From assembly GCA_043721855.1 (NCBI GenBank), contig JAYSPY010000124.1, forward strand, positions 1-25,747: a stretch of DNA of 25,747 bases, given 5' to 3'. Positions 1-7,616 of the stretch are shown piece by piece (the stretch's first letter is position 1; every line of letters starts with the position of its first letter). Under the pieces are notes generated by a model. The model was not told the origin of the DNA. It saw only the letters and a program-made list of their open reading frames with translations, and did no database searches. A program made the translations under genes and the position numbers. This DNA comes from JACMNW01 sp043721855 (GTDB lineage Bacteria > Pseudomonadota > Alphaproteobacteria > Rhodobacterales > Rhodobacteraceae).

Positions 1-654
1 GCGGGTGTTCAACCCTCTGCCTTGATGCGGCTTTGTCAGCTGATGGGCTTTTCCGGCTTTTCCGATTTGCAAAAGATTTTTCGGCAAGATTACAACCAGC
101 GCTGGCCCAATTATGCGGCACGGCTTGATGCCTTGCGCAGCACATCCACAGATAATCCTGCTGATTTACTGGCAGATTTTATTGCAACTGGCCAAGCATC
201 CCTGGAATCGCTGAAGGAAACTGTCGATGCGGCATCCCTGCAGAATGCGGTGAATATTTTGGTGGATGCGCCCACAATCCATGTTATCGGCCTGAAACGG
301 GCGTTTCCCGTTGCCTATTATCTGACCTATGCCTTTGGCAAAATGTCGACGCCCTGCATGCTGCATGACCGCGTGGGCGATCTTGACGGGCAGCATCTTA
401 TCCGCCCCGGCGATGCGCTGATTGCGATTTCCTACGCCCCCTATACGCAAACCACACTGGATATGGCGGCCCGGTCCGCCAGTCGGGGCATCAAGGTTAT
501 CGCCATCACCGACGCGCTGAATTCACCGTTGCAGCGCACCGGAACGGCCACCTTGCTGGTGCGAGAGGTCGATCTTGGCGATTTTCGCGCACTTTCCGCA
601 TCCTTCGCCTTGGCCATCACGCTGGTCACGGCTGTTGGCGCGCGGCGCGGCTAA
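1..654 (+). CDS. iolR: MurR/RpiR-family transcriptional regulator, probable inositol repressor IolR (5' truncated)
   Basis: Probable repressor of the inositol catabolic genes that follow on the same strand. The frame is open from base 1, so the gene runs off the left edge; the first ATG-like codons at 22-30 lie inside the helix-turn-helix and are not the start. What is visible is the end of an RpiR winged HTH (AGVQPSALMRL, then a GFSGFSDLQ stretch that is very typical of the family), followed by a linker and a SIS sugar-phosphate binding domain (roughly codons 80-200, with HVIGLKRAFPVAYYL and ALIAISYAPYTQTT). The family binds a phosphorylated sugar through SIS to release DNA. The assignment as IolR is an inference from the adjoining iolC-iolD-iolB genes and from the GGAA-N6-TTCC operator just downstream. 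About 60 N-terminal residues seem to be missing. Confidence 0.85.
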   Translation, partial: AGVQPSALMRLCQLMGFSGFSDLQKIFRQDYNQRWPNYAARLDALRSTSTDNPADLLADFIATGQASLESLKETVDAASLQNAVNILVDAPTIHVIGLKRAFPVAYYLTYAFGKMSTPCMLHDRVGDLDGQHLIRPGDALIAISYAPYTQTTLDMAARSASRGIKVIAITDALNSPLQRTGTATLLVREVDLGDFRALSASFALAITLVTAVGARRG

Positions 655-690
655 AATAGCCGCATATGCACACGGCATGATAGTTTTTGA

Positions 691-720
691 TTGTCTTGCG
701 TTTGATTTGGAATATATATT
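691..720 (+). promoter_or_regulatory. Candidate sigma-70 promoter of the iol genes
   Basis: TTGTCT at 691-696 and TATATT at 715-720 are separated by 18 bp, in the gap between the regulator and iolC. A start site would fall about 22 nt before the iolC ATG, with a GGGGA ribosome binding site at 740-744. The -10 box is inside the operator palindrome, as expected for repression by promoter occlusion. Box assignment is by eye. Confidence 0.5.
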
Positions 721-723
721 CCA
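708..723. promoter_or_regulatory. IolR-type operator, GGAA-N6-TTCC palindrome
   Basis: A perfect 16-bp palindrome, TGGAATATATATTCCA, lies between the regulator gene and iolC. It fits the GGAA-N6-TTCC pattern described for IolR of Sinorhizobium meliloti (established knowledge, from memory). It covers the likely -10 box of the iolC promoter, so a bound repressor would block RNA polymerase. Confidence 0.7.
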
Positions 724-749
724 TAAATATGGTTTGTGCGGGGAATGCA

Positions 750-2657
750 ATGCTGGATGTCATTACAATCGGGCGGTCTTCGGTCGATCTTTACGGCGGC
801 CAGGTTGGCGGGCGGCTGGAAGATATGGGCAGTTTCCAAAAATACATCGGCGGATCGCCCACCAACATCGCCGCTGGCACCGCGCGGCTGGGCCTGAAAT
901 CCGGCCTGATCACCCGGGTGGGCGATGAACATATGGGCCGCTTCATTCGCGAAGAACTGGCGCGTGAGGGCGTTGATGTGCGCGGCGTGGTGACAGACCC
1001 TGTGCGCCTGACGGCGCTTGTTTTGCTGGGCATCCGCGATGACAGTCAGTTTCCGTTGATCTTTTACCGTGAAAACTGTGCCGACATGGCGCTGTGCGAA
1101 GATGACATCGACCCGGCCTTCATTGCCGAAGCGCGCTGTATCACAGTAACCGGCACCCATCTTTCCCACGCGCGCACCGAGGCGGCGGTGCTGAAAGCGC
1201 TGCGTTTGGCAAAGGAAAACGGCGCGCGCACGGCGCTTGATATCGACTACCGCCCCAACCTGTGGGGCCTGTCTGGCCACGGCGACGGCGAGAACCGCTT
1301 TATCGCGTCCGATGCGGTCAGCGCAAAGTTGCAAACCAGTCTGCACTTGTTCGACCTGATCGTCGGCACGGAAGAGGAATTTCATATCGCAGGCGGCACC
1401 ACCGATACGATTGCCGCGCTGCGTAAAGTCCGCGCGCTGACCCCCGCCGTACTGGTCTGCAAACGCGGGCCGATGGGCGCGGTGGCGTTTGAAGGCACGA
1501 TCCCCGACAGCCTTGATGACGGTCTATCCGGCATGGGATTTCCCATCGAAGTATTCAACGTGCTGGGCGCGGGCGATGGTTTCATGTCCGGCCTGTTGCG
1601 CGGTTGGCTGCGTGACGAATCCTGGGCCACATCGCTTAAATTCGCCAATGCCTGCGGGGCCTTCGCGGTTTCTCGCCACGGATGCACGCCTGCCTATCCG
1701 TCATGGGCGGAGCTGCAATTTTTCTTTGATCGCGGCATCGTCACGCCCCGATTGCGCGATGACAAAGCACTGGAGCAAATCCATTGGTCCACCAACCGCC
1801 GCCGCGACTTTCCGTCGCTGAAAGTCTTTGCCTTCGATCACCGCAGCCAGCTGGAGGCGCTGGCTGATGCCGCGGGGGCTGACCACAAACACATCGGCGC
1901 GTTCAAAGACCTGTGTCTGACCGCCGCGACCACCGTGGCAAACGGCCAGCCCGGTTATGGCCTTTTGTGCGACAGCCGCCTGGGCCGCGATGCGCTGTAC
2001 CGCGCCGCTGGCCAAGGCCTGTGGATAGCCCGCCCGGTGGAATGGCCCGGCTCGCGCCCGCTGACGCTGGAGCCTGAAATCGGCCCCGATCTCGGTGGTC
2101 TGTCCGAATGGCCGCTGGACCATGTGGTCAAGGTTTTGTGCTTTTACCACCCCGATGACAGCGATGATCTGAAGGCGCAGCAAGAGGCGACGATCATCCG
2201 CCTTTTTCACGCCTGCCGCCGCAACCGGCTGGAAATGCTGCTGGAAATCATACCCTCCAAGGCGGGGCCGGTGAATGACGACACGTCGGCGCAGGTGATC
2301 CAACGCTTCTACGACATCGGCATCTACCCCGACTGGTGGAAGCTGGAACCTTTCAAGACTGATGCCGCATGGGCCAGAACCTGCGCCAGCATCAAAGCCA
2401 ATGACGCATTTGTGCGCGGCATTGTGGTGCTGGGGCTTGATGCCCCCGCCGAAGACCTCGCCGCCAGTTTTGCACTGGCGCGCAAACAAGATCTGGTCAA
2501 AGGTTTTGCCGTGGGCCGCACGATTTTTATGCAGGCCGCAAAAGAATGGTTCGCAGGTCGCATGTCCGACGCTGACGCAATCAAAGATATGACAACCCGC
2601 TACGCCGCCCTTTGCGCGGCATGGGACAAAGCTGCACCAAAGGGGCCACAGCCATGA
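750..2657 (+). CDS. iolC: Bifunctional 5-dehydro-2-deoxygluconokinase / DUF2090 aldolase-like protein
   Basis: Phosphorylates 5-dehydro-2-deoxy-D-gluconate in cytosolic myo-inositol degradation. The 635-aa product has two parts. Residues 1 to about 320 are a PfkB/ribokinase-type kinase, with GGSPTNIAAGTARLG near the N-terminus and the anion hole and catalytic base in GAGDGF (D276). Residues about 330-630 are a DUF2090 domain, which is related to aldolases; fusions of this kind are often named kinase/5-dehydro-2-deoxyphosphogluconate aldolase, and the second activity is an inference here. The ATG at 750 is chosen because MLDVITIGR is the usual kinase start and GGGGA precedes it; ATGs further upstream lack family similarity. 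The stop overlaps the iolD start (ATGA), which indicates translational coupling. Regulation is probably by IolR at 708-723. Confidence 0.93.
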   Translation: MLDVITIGRSSVDLYGGQVGGRLEDMGSFQKYIGGSPTNIAAGTARLGLKSGLITRVGDEHMGRFIREELAREGVDVRGVVTDPVRLTALVLLGIRDDSQFPLIFYRENCADMALCEDDIDPAFIAEARCITVTGTHLSHARTEAAVLKALRLAKENGARTALDIDYRPNLWGLSGHGDGENRFIASDAVSAKLQTSLHLFDLIVGTEEEFHIAGGTTDTIAALRKVRALTPAVLVCKRGPMGAVAFEGTIPDSLDDGLSGMGFPIEVFNVLGAGDGFMSGLLRGWLRDESWATSLKFANACGAFAVSRHGCTPAYPSWAELQFFFDRGIVTPRLRDDKALEQIHWSTNRRRDFPSLKVFAFDHRSQLEALADAAGADHKHIGAFKDLCLTAATTVANGQPGYGLLCDSRLGRDALYRAAGQGLWIARPVEWPGSRPLTLEPEIGPDLGGLSEWPLDHVVKVLCFYHPDDSDDLKAQQEATIIRLFHACRRNRLEMLLEIIPSKAGPVNDDTSAQVIQRFYDIGIYPDWWKLEPFKTDAAWARTCASIKANDAFVRGIVVLGLDAPAEDLAASFALARKQDLVKGFAVGRTIFMQAAKEWFAGRMSDADAIKDMTTRYAALCAAWDKAAPKGPQP

Positions 2658-4471
2658 CCACCATCCGCCTGACCGCCGCACAAGCCATGATCCGCTATTT
2701 GTCTGCGCAAATGGCCGAGGATGGCTTGCCCTTCCTTACCGGGTGCTGGGGCATTTTTGGCCATGGCAACGTGGCGGGTCTGGGCGAGGCGCTGCATGGT
2801 GCGGGCGATACCTTTCCCACATATCGCGGCCAGAACGAACAAACCATGGCGCATGCCGCCATCGCCTATGCCAAACAACTGGGCCGCAGGCATGCGATGA
2901 TGGTGACATCCTCGATCGGCCCCGGTGCGCTGAACATGGTCACGGCGGCGGGTGTGGCGCATGTCAACCGCTTGCCCGTGCTGTTCGTGCCGGGCGATGC
3001 CTTTGGCAACCGCGCGCCGGACCCAGTGTTGCAACAGGCCGAAGATTTCGGCGATGGCACGGTTTCGGTGAATGACGCTTTCCGCCCGGTCAGCCGTTAT
3101 TTCGACCGTATAACGCGGCCCGAACATCTGCTCACCGCCCTGCCCCGCGCAATGCGCACCATGACAGATCCTGCCGATTGCGGGCCTGTGACGCTGTCTT
3201 TCTGCCAGGATGTGCAGGCCGAAGCCTTTGATTACCCCCTCAGTTTTTTCGAGCCCCGCATCTGGCGGATGCGCCGCGTACAGCCCGACCCGGTTGAACT
3301 CGACGCCATCGCGGCGCTGATCGCGGGCGCTAAAAACCCGGTCATCGTGGCGGGCGGCGGCGTGCATTATGCCAACGCCACCCATGCGCTGGGTTGGTTC
3401 GCCGACCATTACCAAATTCCCGTGGTGGAAACGCAGGCAGGCAAATCGTCCCTACCGTGGGATCATGCAATGAACCTTGGCCCCATCGGCGTCACCGGGG
3501 CGGCATCGGCCAATACGGTTTGCGCCAACGCCGATGTCATCATCGGTATCGGCACCCGGTTTCAGGATTTCACCACCGGCTCGTGGTCTTTGTTCGCCCA
3601 TCCGGGCCGCCGCTTGATCAGCATCAACGTCGCCGCCTATGACGCCATGAAACACGGTGCAGAACCGCTCTGCGCTGATGCCTGCGTGGCGCTGGAGGCG
3701 ATTGCGAAAAAACTGGGCGATATGAAATTCACCCCGCCCGCAGCGTCTCTCAAATCCGATTGGTTCGCCGCTGTCGATCCGCTGACCGATGCCCCCAAAG
3801 ACGGCAACCAACTGCCGACCGATATGCAGGTGATTGGTGCCGTGCAGCGCAGCGCTGGCCCCGACACCGTGATCATGTCGGCTGCAGGCACCATGCCCGG
3901 CGAACTGCACAAGCTGTGGAAAGCCACGCGGCCCATGTCCTACCACATGGAATACGGATTTAGCTGCATGGGCTATGAAATCGCAGGTGCCCTAGGTATC
4001 AAGATGGCGGAACCCGCCCGTGATGTGGTCTGCATGCTGGGCGATGGCAGCTATATGATGGCCAATTCCGAACTTGCAACGGCTTGTATGATGGGCATCA
4101 AGATCACGCTGGTCATCACCGACAACCGGGGTTTTGGCTGCATCAACCGGCTGCAAATGCACACCGGCGGGGCCGAGTTCAACAACCTGCTGAAAGACGC
4201 CCGCATCGTTAACCCGCCCGCCATAGATTTCCGCGCCCATGCCGCATCCATGGGGGCCACAGCGGTGAAAGTGGCCTCGATTGATGAACTTGAAGACGCG
4301 CTTGCCCAAGCAAAATCCGCCCCCGGCCCGTTTGTGGTGGTGATTGATACCGACCCCTACCCATCAACCCCGCATGGCGGCGCATGGTGGGATGTGGCCG
4401 TGCCCGAAGTGTCCGTTCGCCCCGAGGTGCGCGCCGCCCGTGCAAAATATGACGCACGCCCAAAACACTGA
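2654..4471 (+). CDS. iolD: 3D-(3,5/4)-trihydroxycyclohexane-1,2-dione acylhydrolase (decyclizing)
   Basis: ThDP-dependent hydrolase that opens the trihydroxycyclohexane-1,2-dione ring to 5-deoxy-D-glucuronate in inositol catabolism. The 605-aa product has the three-domain acetolactate-synthase-like fold: an N-terminal pyrimidine-binding domain with GQNEQTMAHAAIAYAK, a central domain with VIVAGGGVHY, and a C-terminal pyrophosphate domain with the ThDP/Mg motif GDGS (463-466) ending at N491 (TDNRGFG). The length is normal for IolD. The ATG at 2654 overlaps the iolC stop by four bases. The gene ends 14 nt before iolB, so no iolE lies between them. Confidence 0.95.
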   Translation: MTTIRLTAAQAMIRYLSAQMAEDGLPFLTGCWGIFGHGNVAGLGEALHGAGDTFPTYRGQNEQTMAHAAIAYAKQLGRRHAMMVTSSIGPGALNMVTAAGVAHVNRLPVLFVPGDAFGNRAPDPVLQQAEDFGDGTVSVNDAFRPVSRYFDRITRPEHLLTALPRAMRTMTDPADCGPVTLSFCQDVQAEAFDYPLSFFEPRIWRMRRVQPDPVELDAIAALIAGAKNPVIVAGGGVHYANATHALGWFADHYQIPVVETQAGKSSLPWDHAMNLGPIGVTGAASANTVCANADVIIGIGTRFQDFTTGSWSLFAHPGRRLISINVAAYDAMKHGAEPLCADACVALEAIAKKLGDMKFTPPAASLKSDWFAAVDPLTDAPKDGNQLPTDMQVIGAVQRSAGPDTVIMSAAGTMPGELHKLWKATRPMSYHMEYGFSCMGYEIAGALGIKMAEPARDVVCMLGDGSYMMANSELATACMMGIKITLVITDNRGFGCINRLQMHTGGAEFNNLLKDARIVNPPAIDFRAHAASMGATAVKVASIDELEDALAQAKSAPGPFVVVIDTDPYPSTPHGGAWWDVAVPEVSVRPEVRAARAKYDARPKH

Positions 4472-4485
4472 CAAAGGACGCCGCC

Positions 4486-5295
4486 ATGCCCCACCTGTTG
4501 CGCAAACCCAAAGCCAGCCATGGCCTCGTGCATGACATCAGCGCACAAGACGCGGGCTGGACCTATGTCGGCTTTCAGCTTTACCACCTTGGCAAAGGTG
4601 AAACCGTGGCAGACGCGACTGGTTTGAACGAGGCGATCCTTGTTCTGGTCGAAGGCCGCGCCGATATCATTGGTGCGGGGCAATCCTGGGGCAATCTGGG
4701 CGACCGCATGTCGGTGTTTGAAAAATCCCCACCGCATTGCCTGTATCTGCCAAACGGCAGCGATTGGCAGGCCACTGCCACCACCGATTGCCTGTTGGCG
4801 GTGTGCCTGGCCCCCGGCAAAGGCGGGCATCCCGCCGCCCGCATCGGTCCCGATGGCATCACCCTGGAGCCGCGCGGCACCGGCACCAACCTGCGCCATA
4901 TCAACAATATCGCCATGGAAGGCCGCGATGTGGCAGATAGTCTTTTGGTGACCGAAGTATTCACCCCGCAGGGCCATTGGTCATCCTACCCGCCACACCG
5001 CCATGATGTCGATGACTTCCCCAATTCGACTTACCTTGAAGAAACCTATTACCACCGCCTGAACCCGCCCCAAGGCTACGGCATCCAGCGCGTGTTCACC
5101 GAAGATGGGTCGCTGGATGAGTGCATGGCCGTATCAGATGGCGATGTGGTGCTTGTGCCGCGCGGCCACCACCCGGTCGGCGCGCCCTACGGGTACGAGA
5201 TGTATTATCTGAACGTCATGGCAGGCCCTTTGCGCAAATGGCGTTTTATCGCCCACCCCGATCATGCGTGGATTTCAGATAATCCCCCTGCTTGA
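4486..5295 (+). CDS. iolB: 5-deoxy-glucuronate isomerase
   Basis: Isomerises 5-deoxy-D-glucuronate, the IolD product, to 5-dehydro-2-deoxy-D-gluconate, the IolC substrate. The 269-aa protein is a bicupin of the KduI/IolB family. Metal-ligand signatures are PPHRHD (H171, H173), the downstream EETYYH, and the PRGHHPVGAPYGYEMYYLNVMAG block that closes the family. An AAAGGA ribosome binding site (4473-4478) precedes the ATG. It follows iolD by 14 nt, so iolC-iolD-iolB form one transcription unit that can run the pathway between the ring dione and the 2-deoxy-5-keto-gluconate-6-phosphate stage. Confidence 0.95.
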   Translation: MPHLLRKPKASHGLVHDISAQDAGWTYVGFQLYHLGKGETVADATGLNEAILVLVEGRADIIGAGQSWGNLGDRMSVFEKSPPHCLYLPNGSDWQATATTDCLLAVCLAPGKGGHPAARIGPDGITLEPRGTGTNLRHINNIAMEGRDVADSLLVTEVFTPQGHWSSYPPHRHDVDDFPNSTYLEETYYHRLNPPQGYGIQRVFTEDGSLDECMAVSDGDVVLVPRGHHPVGAPYGYEMYYLNVMAGPLRKWRFIAHPDHAWISDNPPA

Positions 5296-5348
5296 CAGCA
5301 CGGCCCGCAGCCGCAAAGTGGTGCTTGCAGGCCAGCAAAGGAATGATG

Positions 5349-5912
5349 ATGTTAGACCGCCTCGATCTGGCCTTTGCCGCCATAGATGCCGCCAATGCCG
5401 CCGACCCGACGGTTGAAAATGACCAACCGGCGGCATTGCTTTACGGTCTGCGCATGTCTGCCGAAATACCCACCCTTTTCCCTGACGCGTCCGACATCCT
5501 GCAAATCGCCGCGCGGGGCCAGCATATCGAGCGTTGGCTGCTGCCCCGCACAGATTATCCCGAAGGCCTGCCCGGCTATCTTGACTGGCGCCGCGAACAG
5601 GCCCGCCGCCACGCTGCCCGCGTGGGACAGATCATGCTGGATGTGGGCTATCCGCAGGCTGATGCAGACCGCGTCGGCGTGCTGCTGCGCAAAGAAGGCA
5701 TCAAGCGCGATGCAGATGTGCAAGCCTTAGAGGACGTGATCTGTTTTGCGTTTCTGCGTTATTATTTCGCCGATTTCGCGGCTGACAAAGACCCCGACCA
5801 CCTGCTGAAAATTGTTGAGAAAACTGCCCGCAAAATGTCTGCCAGTGGCCGGGCCAAAGCGCTGATTGAATTTCAGCTGCCAGATCCATTCGCCGTCTGT
5901 TTTCGCAGCTGA
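5349..5912 (+). CDS. DUF4202 domain-containing protein
   Basis: Member of the DUF4202 family; no biochemical role is known to me. The 187-aa product has the family-typical blocks ALLYGLRMSAEIPTLFPDAS, IAARGQHIERW and YLDWRREQARRHAARVGQIM, in which the conserved histidines could be functional. The start is uncertain among three consecutive ATGs at 5343, 5346 and 5349. The last is chosen because AAAGGA at 5337-5342 then has a 6-nt spacing. The gene begins 53 nt after iolB on the same strand, so it may be read through from the iol operon. Its 3' end overlaps the convergent amidohydrolase by 40 nt. Confidence 0.8.
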   Translation: MLDRLDLAFAAIDAANAADPTVENDQPAALLYGLRMSAEIPTLFPDASDILQIAARGQHIERWLLPRTDYPEGLPGYLDWRREQARRHAARVGQIMLDVGYPQADADRVGVLLRKEGIKRDADVQALEDVICFAFLRYYFADFAADKDPDHLLKIVEKTARKMSASGRAKALIEFQLPDPFAVCFRS

Positions 5913-6748
5913 TCCAGTCCATAAACCCGCCGCGCCGTGCCAGACCCTATCGCGGTTTGCTCTGCCACCGATAATCCGGCTACCAACGCCCGCGTCATAT
6001 CCATCCACGCGGGCAACCCGACCCCCAGATTGACCACAGGCCAATCGCCGCCCCATAATATGCGGTCAGGCCCGAAACTGGCAATCACATGATCGACCCA
6101 AGGCTGTAGCAAAGCCACCGTAGCCGTGCCCGGCGCGCAGTAGCGGGTGATGCCCGATAGCTTGCAATGAACATGCGGCAGGGTGGCAATCGCCGTTATC
6201 CCTTGCGCCCATTCGTCAAATGCACCGCCCGCAATATCGGGCACGCCGCAATGATCCAGCACCAAAACCTGATCATCGCACGCCACCGCCAGCGCGCGCG
6301 CCACGCCCAACTGTCGCGCCAGAAAGCACAGATCAAACGGCAAGCCCTTTGCGCCAATCTTCGCCAGATTGCGCCTGAAAACCGATGTTTGGGAAACATC
6401 ATCCGATATTTCATGCAAAATCCGGCGATACCCCACCACATGCAGCCCGGCGCATTCGTCCAACCACGCCTCGAACCCCGCGTCAGCCTCGGGCCTGCAA
6501 GACGCGATCTGCCCCAACATCCCGCCCGCGCCCACCAACCCCGCCACCAGCCGCGCCTCGCTTTGGTAATCGGCATCATCAACCCCGGTTTCCATGAACA
6601 CCGTCGCCGTCACGCCGCGCCCTTCGGTCAGGCCAAGATAATCCGCCACCGTGAAATCCCCGGTCGCCAGCGCAGGCACCCCCGCCGTCCAACCGTAGCC
6701 GATTTTACCCCGCAAGATGAGGTGTTGGTGGGTGTCAATCAGCTTCAT
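5873..6748 (-). CDS. Amidohydrolase family 2 protein (COG3618-like, lactonase type)
   Basis: Metal-dependent hydrolase of the amidohydrolase-2 group (PF04909/COG3618), whose known members include sugar lactonases such as L-fuconolactonase; the substrate here is unknown. In 291 aa it shows the N-terminal metal motif DTHQH (5-9), LDHCGVP for a further histidine, HCKLSG, and the C-terminal metal Asp in WGGDWPVVN. The length is normal. The start at 6748 has a GAGGG-type ribosome binding site and lies 9 nt after the upstream ABC ATPase stop, so the two are likely cotranscribed. That would fit a hydrolase acting on an imported compound, but the transporter here is broken. The gene tail overlaps the DUF4202 gene on the other strand. 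Confidence 0.85.
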   Translation of the reverse strand: MKLIDTHQHLILRGKIGYGWTAGVPALATGDFTVADYLGLTEGRGVTATVFMETGVDDADYQSEARLVAGLVGAGGMLGQIASCRPEADAGFEAWLDECAGLHVVGYRRILHEISDDVSQTSVFRRNLAKIGAKGLPFDLCFLARQLGVARALAVACDDQVLVLDHCGVPDIAGGAFDEWAQGITAIATLPHVHCKLSGITRYCAPGTATVALLQPWVDHVIASFGPDRILWGGDWPVVNLGVGLPAWMDMTRALVAGLSVAEQTAIGSGTARRVYGLDQLRKQTANGSGS

Positions 6749-6757
6749 GGTCTGCCC

Positions 6758-7549
6758 TCAGGTCGCAAATGCCGCCGCCATCAGCCTTTGTGTATACGCC
6801 TGTTGCGGGTTGTCCAGCACCTGATCGGGCGTGCCTTCCTCGACCATGCGGCCATCTTTCATCACGATGATATGGTCGGCCATTGCGCGCACCACGGCCA
6901 GATCATGGCTGATGAACAGATATGACAACCCATTTAGCCGCTGCAAATCGCGCAGCAGATCGACAATCTGCTTTTGCACCTGCCGGTCCAGCGCCGAGGT
7001 CGGCTCGTCCAGCACCACCAATCGCGGCTTCAGGATAATCGCCCGTGCAATGGCAATCCGCTGCCGCTGCCGCTGCCCGCCAGACAGCTCATGCGGATAA
7101 CTGCCCATCCTATCCTCGGGCTGCGGAATTTTCACCAAGGCCAGCATTTCCAACGCCCGCGCTTTTGCCGCCCGGTGACTTAGCCCTTGGTGCCGCCGGA
7201 TCGGTTCGATCAACTGGCTGCCGATGGTGTAAAGCGGGTCAAGCGAGGTCATCGGTTCCTGAAAGATCATCGTGATCTTTCGCCCGCGTATTTGGTTCAA
7301 CTGCGCTTTTGGCAGCCCGATCAGATTGGTGCCCCGGTAATCGGCCACGCCCGTCGTGCGCCCATTGCCCGCCAAAAGCCCCATCGCCGCCATCAGCATC
7401 TGGCTTTTGCCCGACCCGGATTCGCCCACAATCGCAAGCGTTTCGCCCGCATTCACATGCACAGACACACCGCGCACCGCATCAACCACACCGTCCATCG
7501 TGTCAAACTGCACGCGGATATCGGTCAGGGTCAGAACTGGTTCGGCCAT
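6758..7549 (-). CDS. Peptide ABC transporter ATPase, hybrid of the two halves of a YejF-type double ATPase
   Basis: ATPase of a dipeptide/oligopeptide importer. This 263-aa single-domain protein shows Walker A GESGSGKS (42-49), a Q-loop Q97 in FQEPMTSLDPL, signature LSGGQ (155-159), Walker B LVVLDE and H-loop H215. The N-terminal half resembles the first domain of two-domain YejF/DppDF-type proteins (GGVVDAVRGVS-like start, MTSLDPL). The part after the signature (RIAIARA, SALDRQVQKQIVDLLRDLQR, YLFISHDLAVVRAMADHIIVMKDG) resembles the end of the second domain. Directly at the join the sequence reads LSGGQRQRQRIAIARA, with two extra residues encoded by a triplicated CAGCGG unit. I infer a deletion of about one ABC domain between the two copies of the signature-motif DNA. 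The start at 7549 follows the oppC stop (TGATATG). Whether it works is unknown. Confidence 0.8.
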   Translation of the reverse strand: MAEPVLTLTDIRVQFDTMDGVVDAVRGVSVHVNAGETLAIVGESGSGKSQMLMAAMGLLAGNGRTTGVADYRGTNLIGLPKAQLNQIRGRKITMIFQEPMTSLDPLYTIGSQLIEPIRRHQGLSHRAAKARALEMLALVKIPQPEDRMGSYPHELSGGQRQRQRIAIARAIILKPRLVVLDEPTSALDRQVQKQIVDLLRDLQRLNGLSYLFISHDLAVVRAMADHIIVMKDGRMVEEGTPDQVLDNPQQAYTQRLMAAAFAT

Positions 7550-7550
7550 A

Positions 7551-7616
7551 TCAGCGATCCTTTGGATCAAGCGCATCACGCAAACCATCCCCGATGAAAT
7601 TCAGCGCAAACAACGT
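7551..7616 (-). pseudogene. Remnant of an OppC-type peptide ABC permease (last 21 codons)
   Basis: Read on the minus strand, bases 7616-7551 encode TLFALNFIGDGLRDALDPKD followed by R and a stop. This is the highly characteristic C-terminus of OppC/DppC/YejE-type permeases. The rest of the gene is absent; upstream the sequence is OppA in another frame. The stop is followed at once by the ATPase start, which is the usual permease-ATPase spacing, so this end of the operon is undisturbed. Confidence 0.8.
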
